NCBI RefSeq assembly: GCF_000380105.1 | Contig: NZ_KB904493.1 | Coordinates: 1 to 64,000, forward strand | Source of the DNA: Streptococcus orisratti DSM 15617 | Lineage (GTDB): Bacteria > Bacillota > Bacilli > Lactobacillales > Streptococcaceae | DNA length: 64,000 nucleotides | Direction: 5' to 3' | Shown here: piece by piece, positions 45,499-55,095 of the stretch | Numbering within the stretch: position 1 is the stretch's first letter | Layout of the letters: each line of letters starts with the position of its first letter | Translations under genes and position numbers: made by a program | The notes under the pieces: model-generated | What the model saw: the letters and a program-made list of their open reading frames with translations, nothing else | Database searches by the model: none | Told to the model about the DNA's origin: nothing

Positions 45499-46278
45499 TT
45501 ATTGCGTGCCTTCCACCAGTTCATACACACCTGATACTAGATTTTCTACAATAGCTGTATTCTTCTCATCAAAGAGGTGGTTAAACAAGTCGGTAAGATT
45601 ACTTTCAAAATCTCGAGGCAAGTGCAAGCAAGTTTTCTTGGCATAAGTCAACATGCGTTTCTCTCCAGGGTGAGGTTGCCCGTTAAAAGCGAAAATCAAG
45701 TCAAAGTAAGATGCTAAGAACTCAGCTACCCTATGATTGACCGCTACAAAATCGCCACGCTCTAGAGCTTTCTTAATTTGACGAGGATAAGCTGGTAAGC
45801 TAGTTTCCAGCAGTTGCAACTGACGATTGATGATATTGACTTTCAGTTTTTGAGGAAATGGTAGAGTCAACTCCTTTTGCAGTTTCGCATAACGCCCTAT
45901 GCGATCAAAGATAATCTTGCTGTGCAACAAATTGTACCACATCGCTGTTGTGTAACTATTATGAGCCTGATGCTTCAAGACTACCGCTTCTACTTCCTGG
46001 CGAAAATCGTCTAAATTGCGATAAATAAGTTCAATCTCAATACCGTTATTAAGTACACCATCATCTTCCAACTCCCAAAATTGATTGCCATACTCCATAT
46101 AGGAACAATACTTATCTAGCACATTTCGGCGCTTTTCGACAGCCAAAGGCTCTGCTAGATAAACATAAACATCATAATCTGATTGTTCATCAAAGAGTTG
46201 ACCTGCCCTTGAGCCACCCAGAGCGATAGCCTCCACTTCATCGTAATGTGACAATTCTTCAACCAGTTGACTAAACAT
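45499..46278 (-). CDS. Nucleotidyltransferase-domain protein (aminoglycoside-adenylyltransferase-like fold)
   Basis: 259 residues. The pol-β-type nucleotidyltransferase motif is clear: AIALGGSRAGQLFDEQSDYDVYVY (residues 17-40), with GS and the DxD-type SDYD metal ligands, plus a third acidic in IEIELIYRN. The C-terminal 130 residues are helical. It resembles DUF4037/AadK-like proteins; actual antibiotic modification is unproven. The stop codon lies at the junction with a RUP-like MITE, so the last residues may have been altered by the insertion. Confidence 0.75.
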   Translation of the reverse strand: MFSQLVEELSHYDEVEAIALGGSRAGQLFDEQSDYDVYVYLAEPLAVEKRRNVLDKYCSYMEYGNQFWELEDDGVLNNGIEIELIYRNLDDFRQEVEAVVLKHQAHNSYTTAMWYNLLHSKIIFDRIGRYAKLQKELTLPFPQKLKVNIINRQLQLLETSLPAYPRQIKKALERGDFVAVNHRVAEFLASYFDLIFAFNGQPHPGEKRMLTYAKKTCLHLPRDFESNLTDLFNHLFDEKNTAIVENLVSGVYELVEGTQ

Positions 46279-46377
46279 TATTTTTTCTCCTTGTTAGCTT
46301 TTTTGTCAGAACAAATTACAAGAATAAGTGCAACTTTTTTAAACTCATTACTCACTACTTTTTAGCTGTCTTCACTT

Positions 46378-47214
46378 CTATCTCTCACTCAATCGCTTCA
46401 TCCATTTTGAAATATCCGTGCTAATATTGGTTGGTAGTACTACATAATGCTCTTGAGACGAGCTTTCCGCGATGGCAGAATGCAGATAAGTTGCCACAGC
46501 TACCGTCTCAAACAAATCATTTCGAAATTGTGCCAGAAACCCTGCTATCATTCCCGCCAAGGTATCGCCCATACCTCCAGTTGCTTGATAAGGACCACCC
46601 ACAGTTAACTCGCCTATCCGTTGATTTTGAAAAATCTTTGTTTGATGCGATTTAGCCACTAGTACTGTTTCTTTAGGAAAATGAGTTAGTGCTGTTTGTG
46701 TCTTTTCCACTGATTGCTCAGCAATCGGAAGCGCAGACAACCTCTCCCACTCTTTCTGATGAGGTGTCAACACTAGCTTTTCTGTTGGCCACTTGAGCAC
46801 CCCCTGTCGCGCCAAGAGATTGAGGGCAGAGCCATCAATAATCAAGGTCTGATGAGGACTAATGTTTCCAAAAACGATATCAAAAGACCTTTGTGCTAGG
46901 TCATCTTCGGATAGACCTGGACCAATCAAGATGACATCTACTGCTGCCACTTGATTTGCTAATCGTTTTTCTTCTGCCATGTCAAAAGCCATAGCTTCAG
47001 GTAGATGGCTGTGCAAGGCGGTGATATTATCTCGGTGAGTTGCAACTGTTACCAAACCCGCTCCGCTATTGACACAAGCCAGAGCCGCCATGATAATGGC
47101 TCCACCGTAAGGATAGTTTCCCCCAACAAGAAGTACTTTTCCAAAGGTACCTTTATGACTGTTCAGCGGACGAGGTTGGATAATTTTTGCTGCTAAGTCT
47201 TCATCAATAATCAT
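46378..47214 (-). CDS. nnrD: ADP/ATP-dependent NAD(P)H-hydrate dehydratase
   Basis: 278 residues of the ribokinase-like YjeF C-terminal domain. [44 protein letters not shown] and [17 protein letters not shown] (about 215-231, anion hole and catalytic Asp) are all present. It repairs hydrated NADH and NADPH. There is no N-terminal epimerase domain; NnrE would be elsewhere. It overlaps folD by a few bases. Confidence 0.93.
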   Translation of the reverse strand: MIIDEDLAAKIIQPRPLNSHKGTFGKVLLVGGNYPYGGAIIMAALACVNSGAGLVTVATHRDNITALHSHLPEAMAFDMAEEKRLANQVAAVDVILIGPGLSEDDLAQRSFDIVFGNISPHQTLIIDGSALNLLARQGVLKWPTEKLVLTPHQKEWERLSALPIAEQSVEKTQTALTHFPKETVLVAKSHQTKIFQNQRIGELTVGGPYQATGGMGDTLAGMIAGFLAQFRNDLFETVAVATYLHSAIAESSSQEHYVVLPTNISTDISKWMKRLSER

Positions 47215-48067
47215 GTTTCGTCACACTTCTAAGGGCCGCTTGATAGGTTTGTTCTAGCAACATGGTAATGGTCATTGGACCGACACCACCTGGCACTGGA
47301 GTGATAAGACTAGCAATAGGAGCAACATCAGCAAAATCAACATCACCAATTAGTTTTCCATTGGCATCGCGATTCATCCCCACATCAATAACAACTGCAC
47401 CTTCTTTAACAAAATCTTTAGTCACAAAATGACCTCGACCAATTGCTACGATAAGAATATCAGCCTGCTTGGCGACTTCTGGCAAATTGCGTGTGCGGGA
47501 ATGAGTCAGTGTGACAGTAGCATTCTTATCAAGCAACAATTGTGCCATAGGCTTACCAACGATGTTGGAGCGACCAATAATGACAGCCTGCTTACCCTCA
47601 AGATCAACGTGGTATTCGCGTAACATTTCCATGATACCAGCTGGCGTGCAGGGAACCATCTGAGGACGACCATTCCAAAGGTGGCCTGTGTTCATTGGGT
47701 GAAAGCCATCTACGTCCTTTTTAGGATCAATGGCCATCAAAATCCGTTTATCATTGATATGAGCTGGCAGAGGCAACTGTAACAAAATCCCATGAAAATC
47801 TGGTTCGTTGTTGTACTGCTCAATGACAGTAAGTAATTCTTCTTCACTAATGCTGTCTGACAAACGTACTGTTTTACTTTTAAAGCCTGCAGCAAGGGCA
47901 GAGCGCTCTTTATTGCGGACATAAACTTGACTGGCAGGATTATCCCCAACTAATATTACAACCAAACCTGGAATAATGCCATAGTCTGCCTTCATTTGTA
48001 CAACTTTTTCAGCTAGCTGTCCTTGTATTTTCTGTGCTAGTGCTTTTCCATCTATTTTTTTTGTCAT
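47204..48067 (-). CDS. folD: Bifunctional methylene-THF dehydrogenase/cyclohydrolase
   Basis: 287 residues. [13 protein letters not shown] contains the catalytic lysine, [10 protein letters not shown] and [11 protein letters not shown] are the folate site, [11 protein letters not shown] the nucleotide loop, and [12 protein letters not shown] the C-terminal signature. The ATG at 48067 is used; the preceding TTG is less likely. It supplies formyl-THF for purines and Met-tRNA formylation. nnrD is translationally coupled downstream. Confidence 0.97.
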   Translation of the reverse strand: MTKKIDGKALAQKIQGQLAEKVVQMKADYGIIPGLVVILVGDNPASQVYVRNKERSALAAGFKSKTVRLSDSISEEELLTVIEQYNNEPDFHGILLQLPLPAHINDKRILMAIDPKKDVDGFHPMNTGHLWNGRPQMVPCTPAGIMEMLREYHVDLEGKQAVIIGRSNIVGKPMAQLLLDKNATVTLTHSRTRNLPEVAKQADILIVAIGRGHFVTKDFVKEGAVVIDVGMNRDANGKLIGDVDFADVAPIASLITPVPGGVGPMTITMLLEQTYQAALRSVTKHDY

Positions 48068-48107
48068 CAATTACGCATCTCCTAAATATTATTAAAACCA
48101 TTATACC

Positions 48108-48136
48108 AAAAAAGGAAGCGATGTCACTTCCTTTTT
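48108..48136 (-). terminator. Terminator of the BcrA-type ABC operon
   Basis: AAAAAGGAAG-tgacatcg-CTTCCTTTTTT on the minus strand, between the last permease gene and folD. Confidence 0.8.
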
Positions 48137-48153
48137 CTGAATATTCTAACGCA

Positions 48154-48891
48154 CTATTTCATTTGTCCTTTTAAGTGCCTTTTTTGGAGGTGAACTGAGA
48201 GCATTACAATCAGGGCTGAATATAAAACAAAGCGCAGCCACATGTCAAAAGGCAAGGACACATGTGCAGTGTTCATTTGATTCATGAGGAGAGCCAATTT
48301 TGATGAAGCTAGAACATTGCCAAGTTCTGGAATGATATTCTGCGCAGTGAGAATAAAGCCTCCAAGTCCTACCAGCATTGACAAAGCAACTGGCGGTGCA
48401 AAACTTTTAATCACCAGCGAGAGATAAGACTGGATAGCCACCAAAGCAATGGAAAAGAGCGTAGCTATTAAGTTCCAACCAAGCAACTCCAGCGGATAGG
48501 CCATCTTAAAGTGGAAGAAAAAACCACTCAGAGAATACAGCCACAAAAAGTAAACTTGAGACAGCATGACCAAGGTAAAGGCCACTAGCATCTTTGCCCA
48601 GATAATCTGCCTAAGTGAATAAGCCGACGTCAGTAAAAGCTTGATGTTATTATGTTTGTGTTCACCATACCAGATATAAGCACAGACAATACCAATCATA
48701 CACGGAAAGAAAAAACTACCATAAAAGAGATAGACTTGTGTCCACAAACTAAGCCATTCTTTCTTGAGTATGCCTTGATTGCCTGCATAATTGATACTGC
48801 CATAAAGAACTGATAGAAGCGGCAAAATCAAAAGCGGCAACCACAATCTTGCTCGACGTAATTTTAGGCATTCAATTTTTAATAAAGTCAT
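48154..48891 (-). CDS. ABC-2-type permease (LanG/MutG-like)
   Basis: 245 residues with six membrane helices and a basic N-terminus (IECLKLRRARLWLPLLI), the pattern of lantibiotic-immunity and BcrB-type permeases. The start at 48891 has TTGGAGA and overlaps the upstream permease stop. With the sister permease it should form a heteromeric channel driven by the ATPase at 49655. Substrate unknown. Confidence 0.82.
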   Translation of the reverse strand: MTLLKIECLKLRRARLWLPLLILPLLSVLYGSINYAGNQGILKKEWLSLWTQVYLFYGSFFFPCMIGIVCAYIWYGEHKHNNIKLLLTSAYSLRQIIWAKMLVAFTLVMLSQVYFLWLYSLSGFFFHFKMAYPLELLGWNLIATLFSIALVAIQSYLSLVIKSFAPPVALSMLVGLGGFILTAQNIIPELGNVLASSKLALLMNQMNTAHVSLPFDMWLRFVLYSALIVMLSVHLQKRHLKGQMK

Positions 48892-48892
48892 C

Positions 48893-49645
48893 TTAATCTC
48901 CAATCTTAACGCGCTTGCCGACTTGATAAAGGACAAGTCCCAGAATAACGGATGCTATCAAAGGATAATAATCAAATGCAGCGATATGGTAAATAAACTT
49001 GTCTCCAACTTTCTCAAGCTGACTGGCCATGAGAAAAGCATACCAAGTATAAGGAATGACATACATAGTAGCTTTTGAAATGAAAATCATAATCACACTC
49101 ATCAAACTGGCTAAGACAGCTACTGACAAGCTGATGAGCTGATTAGCCCATTTGAGCGATAAGAGATAATGAATGAGCATGATTGTCCCTGAAATAGCCA
49201 GCATGGTCAGGCCATACAAAACCATTCTTCCTATCGGTATGCTGACGGTATATCCCTTCATTTTAATCAGGGCAGTTATCGACAAGAATTCTAAGATTTG
49301 CATTAGGGCATAGGCTCCATAGATGTAGCAGAATTTGACAGCGTAGATAGACTTATAATCCACACCGCTACTGGTCAGAACCTTCCACATCTTATGACGA
49401 TTTTCCAGCTGAACAGCTATACTGACCAGACTCGCCAATATCACCGGCTGAACAATAATTTTGACCATAGCAACTGCATCCCAAACCCCATAGAGTTTGG
49501 CCAGACTCGCCAAATCTGCCGCAGTTTTATGATCAAAAATCTGTATGCAAGAAAATAAGATAGATATGACAAGAGAAACAAACAAAAGGCGGAAAATGGG
49601 CAAGCCACGGTATTTTTGAGATTCAATCTTAAAAAGTTTCAGCAT
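48893..49645 (-). CDS. ABC-2-type permease (LanE/MutE-like)
   Basis: 250 residues, six predicted helices, opening MLKLFKIESQKYRGLPIFRLLFVSL and ending with VKIGD. Similar in size and topology to the next gene but with little direct similarity. GTAGGAGG precedes the ATG. Middle gene of the ATPase-permease-permease operon. Confidence 0.82.
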   Translation of the reverse strand: MLKLFKIESQKYRGLPIFRLLFVSLVISILFSCIQIFDHKTAADLASLAKLYGVWDAVAMVKIIVQPVILASLVSIAVQLENRHKMWKVLTSSGVDYKSIYAVKFCYIYGAYALMQILEFLSITALIKMKGYTVSIPIGRMVLYGLTMLAISGTIMLIHYLLSLKWANQLISLSVAVLASLMSVIMIFISKATMYVIPYTWYAFLMASQLEKVGDKFIYHIAAFDYYPLIASVILGLVLYQVGKRVKIGD

Positions 49646-49654
49646 AGCAACCTC

Positions 49655-50566
49655 CTACAAGACATCACTGATAGTGAAGTCGATGAAAAGTTCTTCTAAG
49701 GACTTGCTAACTTCAAACACACGATAGACTGCCACATCAGCAAGCACCAAGCGTTTCACGACTTGTGCTAGTTGGGCATCAGCATAATGCGGCAACAAAA
49801 TACCTTGCTCCGTTAATTGTGTTTGGTTAACATCAAGTCCCAAAAGTGCAGCCACCATATCATCAGATGATGTTCTTAGACAGATATTGCTACTATGTTG
49901 ACTCTTGAACTGTTCAATGGTTCCCTGATAAAGCAGTTTCCCTTTCCCGATGATACCAATCTGAGTCACCATCTTTTCGATTTCATCTAAAGCATGAGAG
50001 GAAATCATGACTGTGGTGTGAAACTTCTCAGGTAGGCTGCGAATAAGCTTACGAATCTCTTCACGCGCCTGTGGGTCAAGTCCATTAGTTGGCTCATCTA
50101 AGACAATCAATTTAGGACGCCCCATGATAGCCATGGCAATGCCCAAACGCTGCTTCATTCCTAGGGAATAATGCTTGACCCGCTTATCCTTATAATCCGT
50201 TAGTCGGACAATAGCTAGCGCTTCTGCCACGTCATGATCCGTCAGCCCCTTCAATTCTTTGAGAATCTGCATATTCTCAAAGCCTGTCAGATTATCGTAG
50301 TAAGCGGGCTCCTCAATCAGAGAACCAATCTGCTTTAGAATACCCACGCGATTAGCCTCCGTCATAGGAACTCCTGCCACCGTAACCTGACCAGAGCTTG
50401 GCTCCAGAAGACCACAAATCATTTTCATGATAGTTGACTTACCAGCACCATTTGGTCCGATAAGTCCGTAAATCTCTCCTTGTTCAATATGCAAATCGCT
50501 TAAATCAACAGCAATCTGCTTTCCAAAAACTTTCTTGACTTCTTTTAAACGAATCATTGTTGTCAT
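49655..50566 (-). CDS. ABC transporter ATP-binding protein (BcrA/LanF-like)
   Basis: 303 residues. Walker A GPNGAGKSTIMKM, signature YSLGMKQRLGIAMAI (the LGMKQR variant typical of BcrA/NodI-type ATPases), Walker B LIVLDEPTNGLDPQARE and switch SSHALDEIEK. The C-terminal 80 residues are the regulatory extension seen in bacitracin and lantibiotic-immunity ATPases. AAGGAGGT precedes the ATG. Its operon faces away from a two-component system at 50713, a layout used for sensing cell-wall-active peptides. Confidence 0.9.
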   Translation of the reverse strand: MTTMIRLKEVKKVFGKQIAVDLSDLHIEQGEIYGLIGPNGAGKSTIMKMICGLLEPSSGQVTVAGVPMTEANRVGILKQIGSLIEEPAYYDNLTGFENMQILKELKGLTDHDVAEALAIVRLTDYKDKRVKHYSLGMKQRLGIAMAIMGRPKLIVLDEPTNGLDPQAREEIRKLIRSLPEKFHTTVMISSHALDEIEKMVTQIGIIGKGKLLYQGTIEQFKSQHSSNICLRTSSDDMVAALLGLDVNQTQLTEQGILLPHYADAQLAQVVKRLVLADVAVYRVFEVSKSLEELFIDFTISDVL

Positions 50567-50712
50567 GTGTCTACCTCCTTTTTCTTGACACTTTCAGTAT
50601 AGCGTTCCTACCTTACCAGTCCTTACTCTCTACCTTAATTCTTCCTTAATTTTTAGGAAAATGGCAGAGCGGGCTTTTTGATTATGCTATACTAAGATTG
50701 AGGTGAACTGAT

Positions 50713-51402
50713 ATGAAAGAAAAAGAGAGAAAACTACTCATCTTAGATGACAATCCCGAGATTTTAGACATGATCACAGAAAGTCTATCTATTGCTGGTT
50801 TCAGTCATTTGACACGGGCTGTCAGCAAAAAAGAAGCTTTGAAACTTCTGGAAAGGGGAGCCTTTGACTTAGCTATTTTGGACATCATGCTACCAGATGG
50901 TTCAGGTTTCGAAGTTTTGCGGGAAATTCGTAAAAATTCCAACATGCCTGTGCTCTTTCTGTCTGCGGTGTCTGACATTGAAAAGCAATACCAAGGTTTC
51001 GAGCTGGGAGCGGATGACTACATCGTCAAACCCTTTCGTCCTAAGGAACTAGAACTGCGGCTCTTGTCTATTCTCAAGCGCAGCTATCCGCCGCAAGATG
51101 ACGTGGTGCAATTAGATAGTTGTCAGATTGATTTTGAGCGCGCAGCCATTCTCAAAGAGGACCAAGAAATTCCGCTAACCGCTAAAGAATACAGCCTGCT
51201 CAAGGTGCTATACGATCACAAAAATAAAATCGTCACCTTCGACCAGCTCTTGAGTAAGGTTTGGGGCGACAATTATCAAGGTTATGAAAATACGCTCATG
51301 GCTCATATCCGCAAGGTGCGGCAGAAGATAGAGGCTAATCCGTCTAAACCTGTCCACCTCATTACTATTAAGGGGCTGGGCTACCAGCTGCGGGTGGATT
51401 AA
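50713..51402 (+). CDS. OmpR-family response regulator
   Basis: 229 residues. Receiver domain with acidic pocket LLILDDNPE and phospho-acceptor Asp57 in LAILDIMLPDGSGF, Lys in VKPFRPKEL, then a winged-helix DNA-binding domain (about 130-228, LTAKEYSLLKVLYDH ... KGLGYQLRVD). Its stop is adjacent to the kinase start. An extended -10 (TGCTATACT) precedes it. The divergent BcrA-type ABC operon is the likely target. Confidence 0.93.
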   Translation: MKEKERKLLILDDNPEILDMITESLSIAGFSHLTRAVSKKEALKLLERGAFDLAILDIMLPDGSGFEVLREIRKNSNMPVLFLSAVSDIEKQYQGFELGADDYIVKPFRPKELELRLLSILKRSYPPQDDVVQLDSCQIDFERAAILKEDQEIPLTAKEYSLLKVLYDHKNKIVTFDQLLSKVWGDNYQGYENTLMAHIRKVRQKIEANPSKPVHLITIKGLGYQLRVD

Positions 51403-52710
51403 ATGACGACTTTTAAGTATTTTTCTAAGGTTTTGCTGACCTATTTTGCGACAGTGGTTCTTCTGGGGCTGACTGCCATTTTTATCTTTTTATTTGGCAG
51501 CTATCACATCATTGATAGCATGCAAAACAGTCATGAAGAGCCGACAGCTATCGTCAAAACAATGGTCAGTCATAGCCAGTTACAGCTAACCACTCAGAAT
51601 AAGAAATTTCTAGACAAGCAAAAAATCTGGCTTATGCTATTGTCAGAGCAAGGGAACATTGAACAATCCTACCGCTTACCAGACAAGCTTAAGCGCCACT
51701 ACAGCATAGCAGATGTGGCTCGTTCGTCACGCTGGTATTTGGACGATTATCCTGTTTTTACCTTTGTCGTTGGTGAAAAAGTTCTCATCTTAGGCTATCC
51801 CAAGGGGTCTTTTGAAAAATATCCTGCCAATTACTACAACGTCCAAAATTTCTTTAGCATCGCAAAGCTGGTTGCAGGTATTTTTGTGGGACTGATCATA
51901 GCCTTATTGGCTATTTACCTGCGGTCGCAAATGAGGCTGCGTAAGGAATTCAAACCGATCACTCAAGCCCTTGCTGACTTGTCTGACAGCCGACCTGTCC
52001 TTCTTGATGAAAAAGGCAATTTGTCTGAAATCAAGTTCGCTCTTAATCAGACCTCGCAGCTCTTGATTGAAACCAAGGAAATGCGCAGCCATTGGATACG
52101 CGGTATCAGTCACGATCTGCGCAACCCTCTGACCCTTATCCTTGGGTACACTAACCAACTTGAAAGTCTGCAAGGTCGCAGTCATCAAACTCAACAAATC
52201 GAAGCTAATATTCATAAAATGGAGGACATCATCTCCAACCTTAATATGAGCTATCTGCTGGAGAATCAAGATATTGAGCAGGAAATGACCAGTTTTGACC
52301 TTAATGGTCTCCTCAGACAAATCATAGCTGATCTCTACAATAACTATGAAGGGATTGATTTGAGCTTTAAACTGCCAGAAGAAGCAACTCCTGTTTTGGG
52401 TAATAAAACGCTGCTGACACGCGCCATCAACAATATTCTTCTCAACAGCCTAACGCACAATGCCTCGCCACAACTGAAACTCAACTTACAACAGGTTGGA
52501 GACCACGCACAACTGATAATCACAGACAATGGTTCTATTAGTGCTGAAAAAATTCTTGAACTCAATCAGAAATCCCGCAATTATGACACTCACGGTATGG
52601 GAACCGTCATCACCAAACAAATCATTTTCCTCCATCAAGGAAATATTCACTTTGACAGTAACCATCCTGGCCTTCTAGTTAATATTGAGCTTCCGATAGT
52701 GGGAGAGTAA
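51403..52710 (+). CDS. Sensor histidine kinase
   Basis: 435 residues. Two membrane helices (about 8-38 and 148-170) enclose a ~110-residue extracellular sensor region, followed by the phospho-acceptor His237 in ISHDLRNPLTLILGY and an ATPase domain with N-box NNILLNSLTHN, G1 DNGSIS and a GMGTVITKQII G2-like motif. The sensor is larger than in BceS-type kinases, so signal may be read directly rather than through the transporter. Ligand unknown. Confidence 0.9.
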   Translation: MTTFKYFSKVLLTYFATVVLLGLTAIFIFLFGSYHIIDSMQNSHEEPTAIVKTMVSHSQLQLTTQNKKFLDKQKIWLMLLSEQGNIEQSYRLPDKLKRHYSIADVARSSRWYLDDYPVFTFVVGEKVLILGYPKGSFEKYPANYYNVQNFFSIAKLVAGIFVGLIIALLAIYLRSQMRLRKEFKPITQALADLSDSRPVLLDEKGNLSEIKFALNQTSQLLIETKEMRSHWIRGISHDLRNPLTLILGYTNQLESLQGRSHQTQQIEANIHKMEDIISNLNMSYLLENQDIEQEMTSFDLNGLLRQIIADLYNNYEGIDLSFKLPEEATPVLGNKTLLTRAINNILLNSLTHNASPQLKLNLQQVGDHAQLIITDNGSISAEKILELNQKSRNYDTHGMGTVITKQIIFLHQGNIHFDSNHPGLLVNIELPIVGE

Positions 52711-52763
52711 TAATTGGATAGTTTATACGCAATGGAAATTAAATCACACTACAGCTACGCAAA

Positions 52764-52800
52764 CAAAGGAAGCCGAGACAAAAGTCCCAGCTTCCTTTAT
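52764..52800. terminator. Bidirectional terminator between the two-component system and the feo operon
   Basis: AAAGGAAGC ... GCTTCCTTT stem with T-rich sequence on the plus side and AT-rich sequence on the other, lying between two convergent units. Confidence 0.8.
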
Positions 52801-52805
52801 TTATG

Positions 52806-52946
52806 TCATTTTTTTGCCTTATGCATCTCGTTTTTAACTGGACAGGAGCAATTACAATCCCCACAAGACCCCTTGCCCTTGATAAAACTACGCAGGCCAT
52901 AAAAAACCGCCACTGCAATAATGAGTGTAATCACTAATGTTGCCAT
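52806..52946 (-). CDS. FeoB-associated Cys-rich membrane protein
   Basis: 46 residues. One membrane helix at the start (MATLVITLIIAVAVFYGLR) and then a cysteine cluster, GSCGDCNCSCPV (residues about 26-37), the pattern of the FeoB_associated family found 3' of feoB in Firmicutes. GGAGGG precedes the ATG. It lies 10 bp after feoB and probably assists ferrous iron transfer; its exact role is unknown. Confidence 0.88.
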   Translation of the reverse strand: MATLVITLIIAVAVFYGLRSFIKGKGSCGDCNCSCPVKNEMHKAKK

Positions 52947-52956
52947 GATGCCCTCC

Positions 52957-55095
52957 TTACTTTTGACTCAAAGCCAGATTGTCTAGCGTAATGACTTTTT
53001 CTTTAATTGCGCGTGGTTTTCGGACAATAAAGTAAATGATGATCAATAGCAAAGCAAGTGCAACAAGAGTCCAAAAATTGATGGCTTTACCATACAACAT
53101 AACCAGACCAATTTGATAAATGATTAAGCTAACCACATAAGCAAGCCCTGTTTGAAATGCAATAGCACCAACCGTCCACTTAACATTATTCATTTCACGC
53201 TTAATAGCTCCAATGGCTGCAAAACACGGTGCACACAACAAATTGAACGTCAAGAACGAATAAGCAGCTAGTGCTGAATAATCTGCGAGCAGAGCCTGAG
53301 ACAAACCAGTTTCAGAACTATCGTGATATAAAATACCAAAGGTTGCTACAACCGTTTCTTTGGCCGCAAGACCTGTCACCGCAGCTACCGTTGCCTTCCA
53401 ATTTCCAAAGCCAAGTGGTGCGAAAATCCAAGCGACAGCTTTTCCTAAACTAGCTAAAATAGAGGACTCTGTATCCACTACCTGTAGGGTGAAGTTATAG
53501 TTGGACATGAACCAAATCAGTACTGTCAAACTAAAGATAATCGTTCCTGCCCGCTTCACAAAACTAAGCGCCTTGCTAAATGCATAACGCAAGACAGACA
53601 GCAGTTTTGGCAAGTGATAAGCTGGCAATTCCATAATGAAAGGACTCGTAAAGCCACCAAGGAAACTAGTCTTTTTAAGAGCAATCCCTGACAAAATGAT
53701 AGCAACCAATCCTAAAAAATAAGTTGAAGGTGCAATAAATGGATTATCTGGGAAAAAGGCTCCTACAATTAGCGCAATGATTTCTAACTTAGCTGAACAA
53801 GGCATGAAAGTTGATGTCATGATGGTAATACGACGGTCACGCTCATTTTCAATGGTACGACTAGCCATAATCGCTGGTACACCACAACCTGTCGCAATGA
53901 GCATTGGAATAAAAGATTTTCCTGATAAACCAAAACGTCTAAAGATACGATCCATGACAAAGGCAATACGGCTCATATAACCAATATCTTCCAAAATACC
54001 TAGACAGACAAAAAGCACAAATATCTGTGGCAAGAAACCAAGTACCGTTCCAACCCCAGCAACAATCCCATCAATAACGAGAGATTCCAACCAACCTGCC
54101 ACATGTAAATAATCCAAACCAGATTTAACCCAATTGGGAATCCACTCTCCAAAAAGGACATCATTAACCCAGTCAGTCCACATGGTTCCGACTGTTTGAA
54201 TTGACAGATAATAAACCAAAAACATGACCAGTGCAAAAATCGGTAAGGCTAAAAGACGATTGGTTACAATCTTATCAACCTTATCAGAAATCGTCATTTT
54301 AAAGTCGCTTTCCTGACTCTGTGCCATTTTTGCCACACGTTCAATGAAGGCGTAACGCTCATTGATGACAATCGTTTCCGAATCTTCAGTAAAGACTTCC
54401 TCTGTAATCCTGATAATTTCGGCAATTTCTTGTTTCTGAAATTCAGACAAATTGAGATCTAGATTTACTAGGCTGTCACGTTCAAAGAGTTTAATGGCAT
54501 AAAAACGTGCTGAACGCTCTGGCGCTGAATCACCAAGAACCTCAATAATCTGGGCAATAGCCGCTTCAAACTTATCATCGTAAAGTGGAAATTGAATGCT
54601 ATCAACAGTCGCTTTGGTTGTCTGGGCAGCCATTTTGACCGCTTTATCCACTCCATAGCTTTTAACGGCACTGGTTGAAATGACTGGAACCCCTAATTGA
54701 TAGGATAATTTTTCCGTGTTGATAGATTTTCCTTGACTCTTGAGCACATCACTCATATTGAGCGCAATGGTAACAGGAATCCCTGTCTCAATAAGTTGGG
54801 TCGTTAAATATAAGTTTCGCTCCAAGTTAGTCGCATCAACCACATTTAAAATACTGTCAGCATGATTGCTGAGCAGGTAATCACGCGCAACCTTTTCCTC
54901 TGGCGTGTAAGGCGACATCGAGTAAATCCCTGGCAAATCCTGAATTTTAAGAGATTTGTTTTTTTTGACCGTTCCACTTTTGCGCTCAACTGTTACTCCA
55001 GGCCAGTTTCCAACACGCTGATTGGTTCCTGTCACCAAGTTAAATAGACTGGTTTTTCCACTATTAGGATTCCCAATTAAAGCAATCTCAGTCAC
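52957..55095 (-). CDS. feoB: Ferrous iron transport protein B
   Basis: 712 residues. N-terminal G domain: G1 GNPNSGKTSLF, G2 region GVTVERKSG, G3 DLPGIYSM and G4 NMSD, followed by the GDI-like spacer and a membrane domain with two Gate motifs (CGVPAIMASRTI and CFAAIGAIKRE regions). It moves Fe2+ across the membrane under GTP control. It overlaps feoA by 8 bp. A small Cys-rich partner follows. Confidence 0.96.
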   Translation of the reverse strand: MTEIALIGNPNSGKTSLFNLVTGTNQRVGNWPGVTVERKSGTVKKNKSLKIQDLPGIYSMSPYTPEEKVARDYLLSNHADSILNVVDATNLERNLYLTTQLIETGIPVTIALNMSDVLKSQGKSINTEKLSYQLGVPVISTSAVKSYGVDKAVKMAAQTTKATVDSIQFPLYDDKFEAAIAQIIEVLGDSAPERSARFYAIKLFERDSLVNLDLNLSEFQKQEIAEIIRITEEVFTEDSETIVINERYAFIERVAKMAQSQESDFKMTISDKVDKIVTNRLLALPIFALVMFLVYYLSIQTVGTMWTDWVNDVLFGEWIPNWVKSGLDYLHVAGWLESLVIDGIVAGVGTVLGFLPQIFVLFVCLGILEDIGYMSRIAFVMDRIFRRFGLSGKSFIPMLIATGCGVPAIMASRTIENERDRRITIMTSTFMPCSAKLEIIALIVGAFFPDNPFIAPSTYFLGLVAIILSGIALKKTSFLGGFTSPFIMELPAYHLPKLLSVLRYAFSKALSFVKRAGTIIFSLTVLIWFMSNYNFTLQVVDTESSILASLGKAVAWIFAPLGFGNWKATVAAVTGLAAKETVVATFGILYHDSSETGLSQALLADYSALAAYSFLTFNLLCAPCFAAIGAIKREMNNVKWTVGAIAFQTGLAYVVSLIIYQIGLVMLYGKAINFWTLVALALLLIIIYFIVRKPRAIKEKVITLDNLALSQK

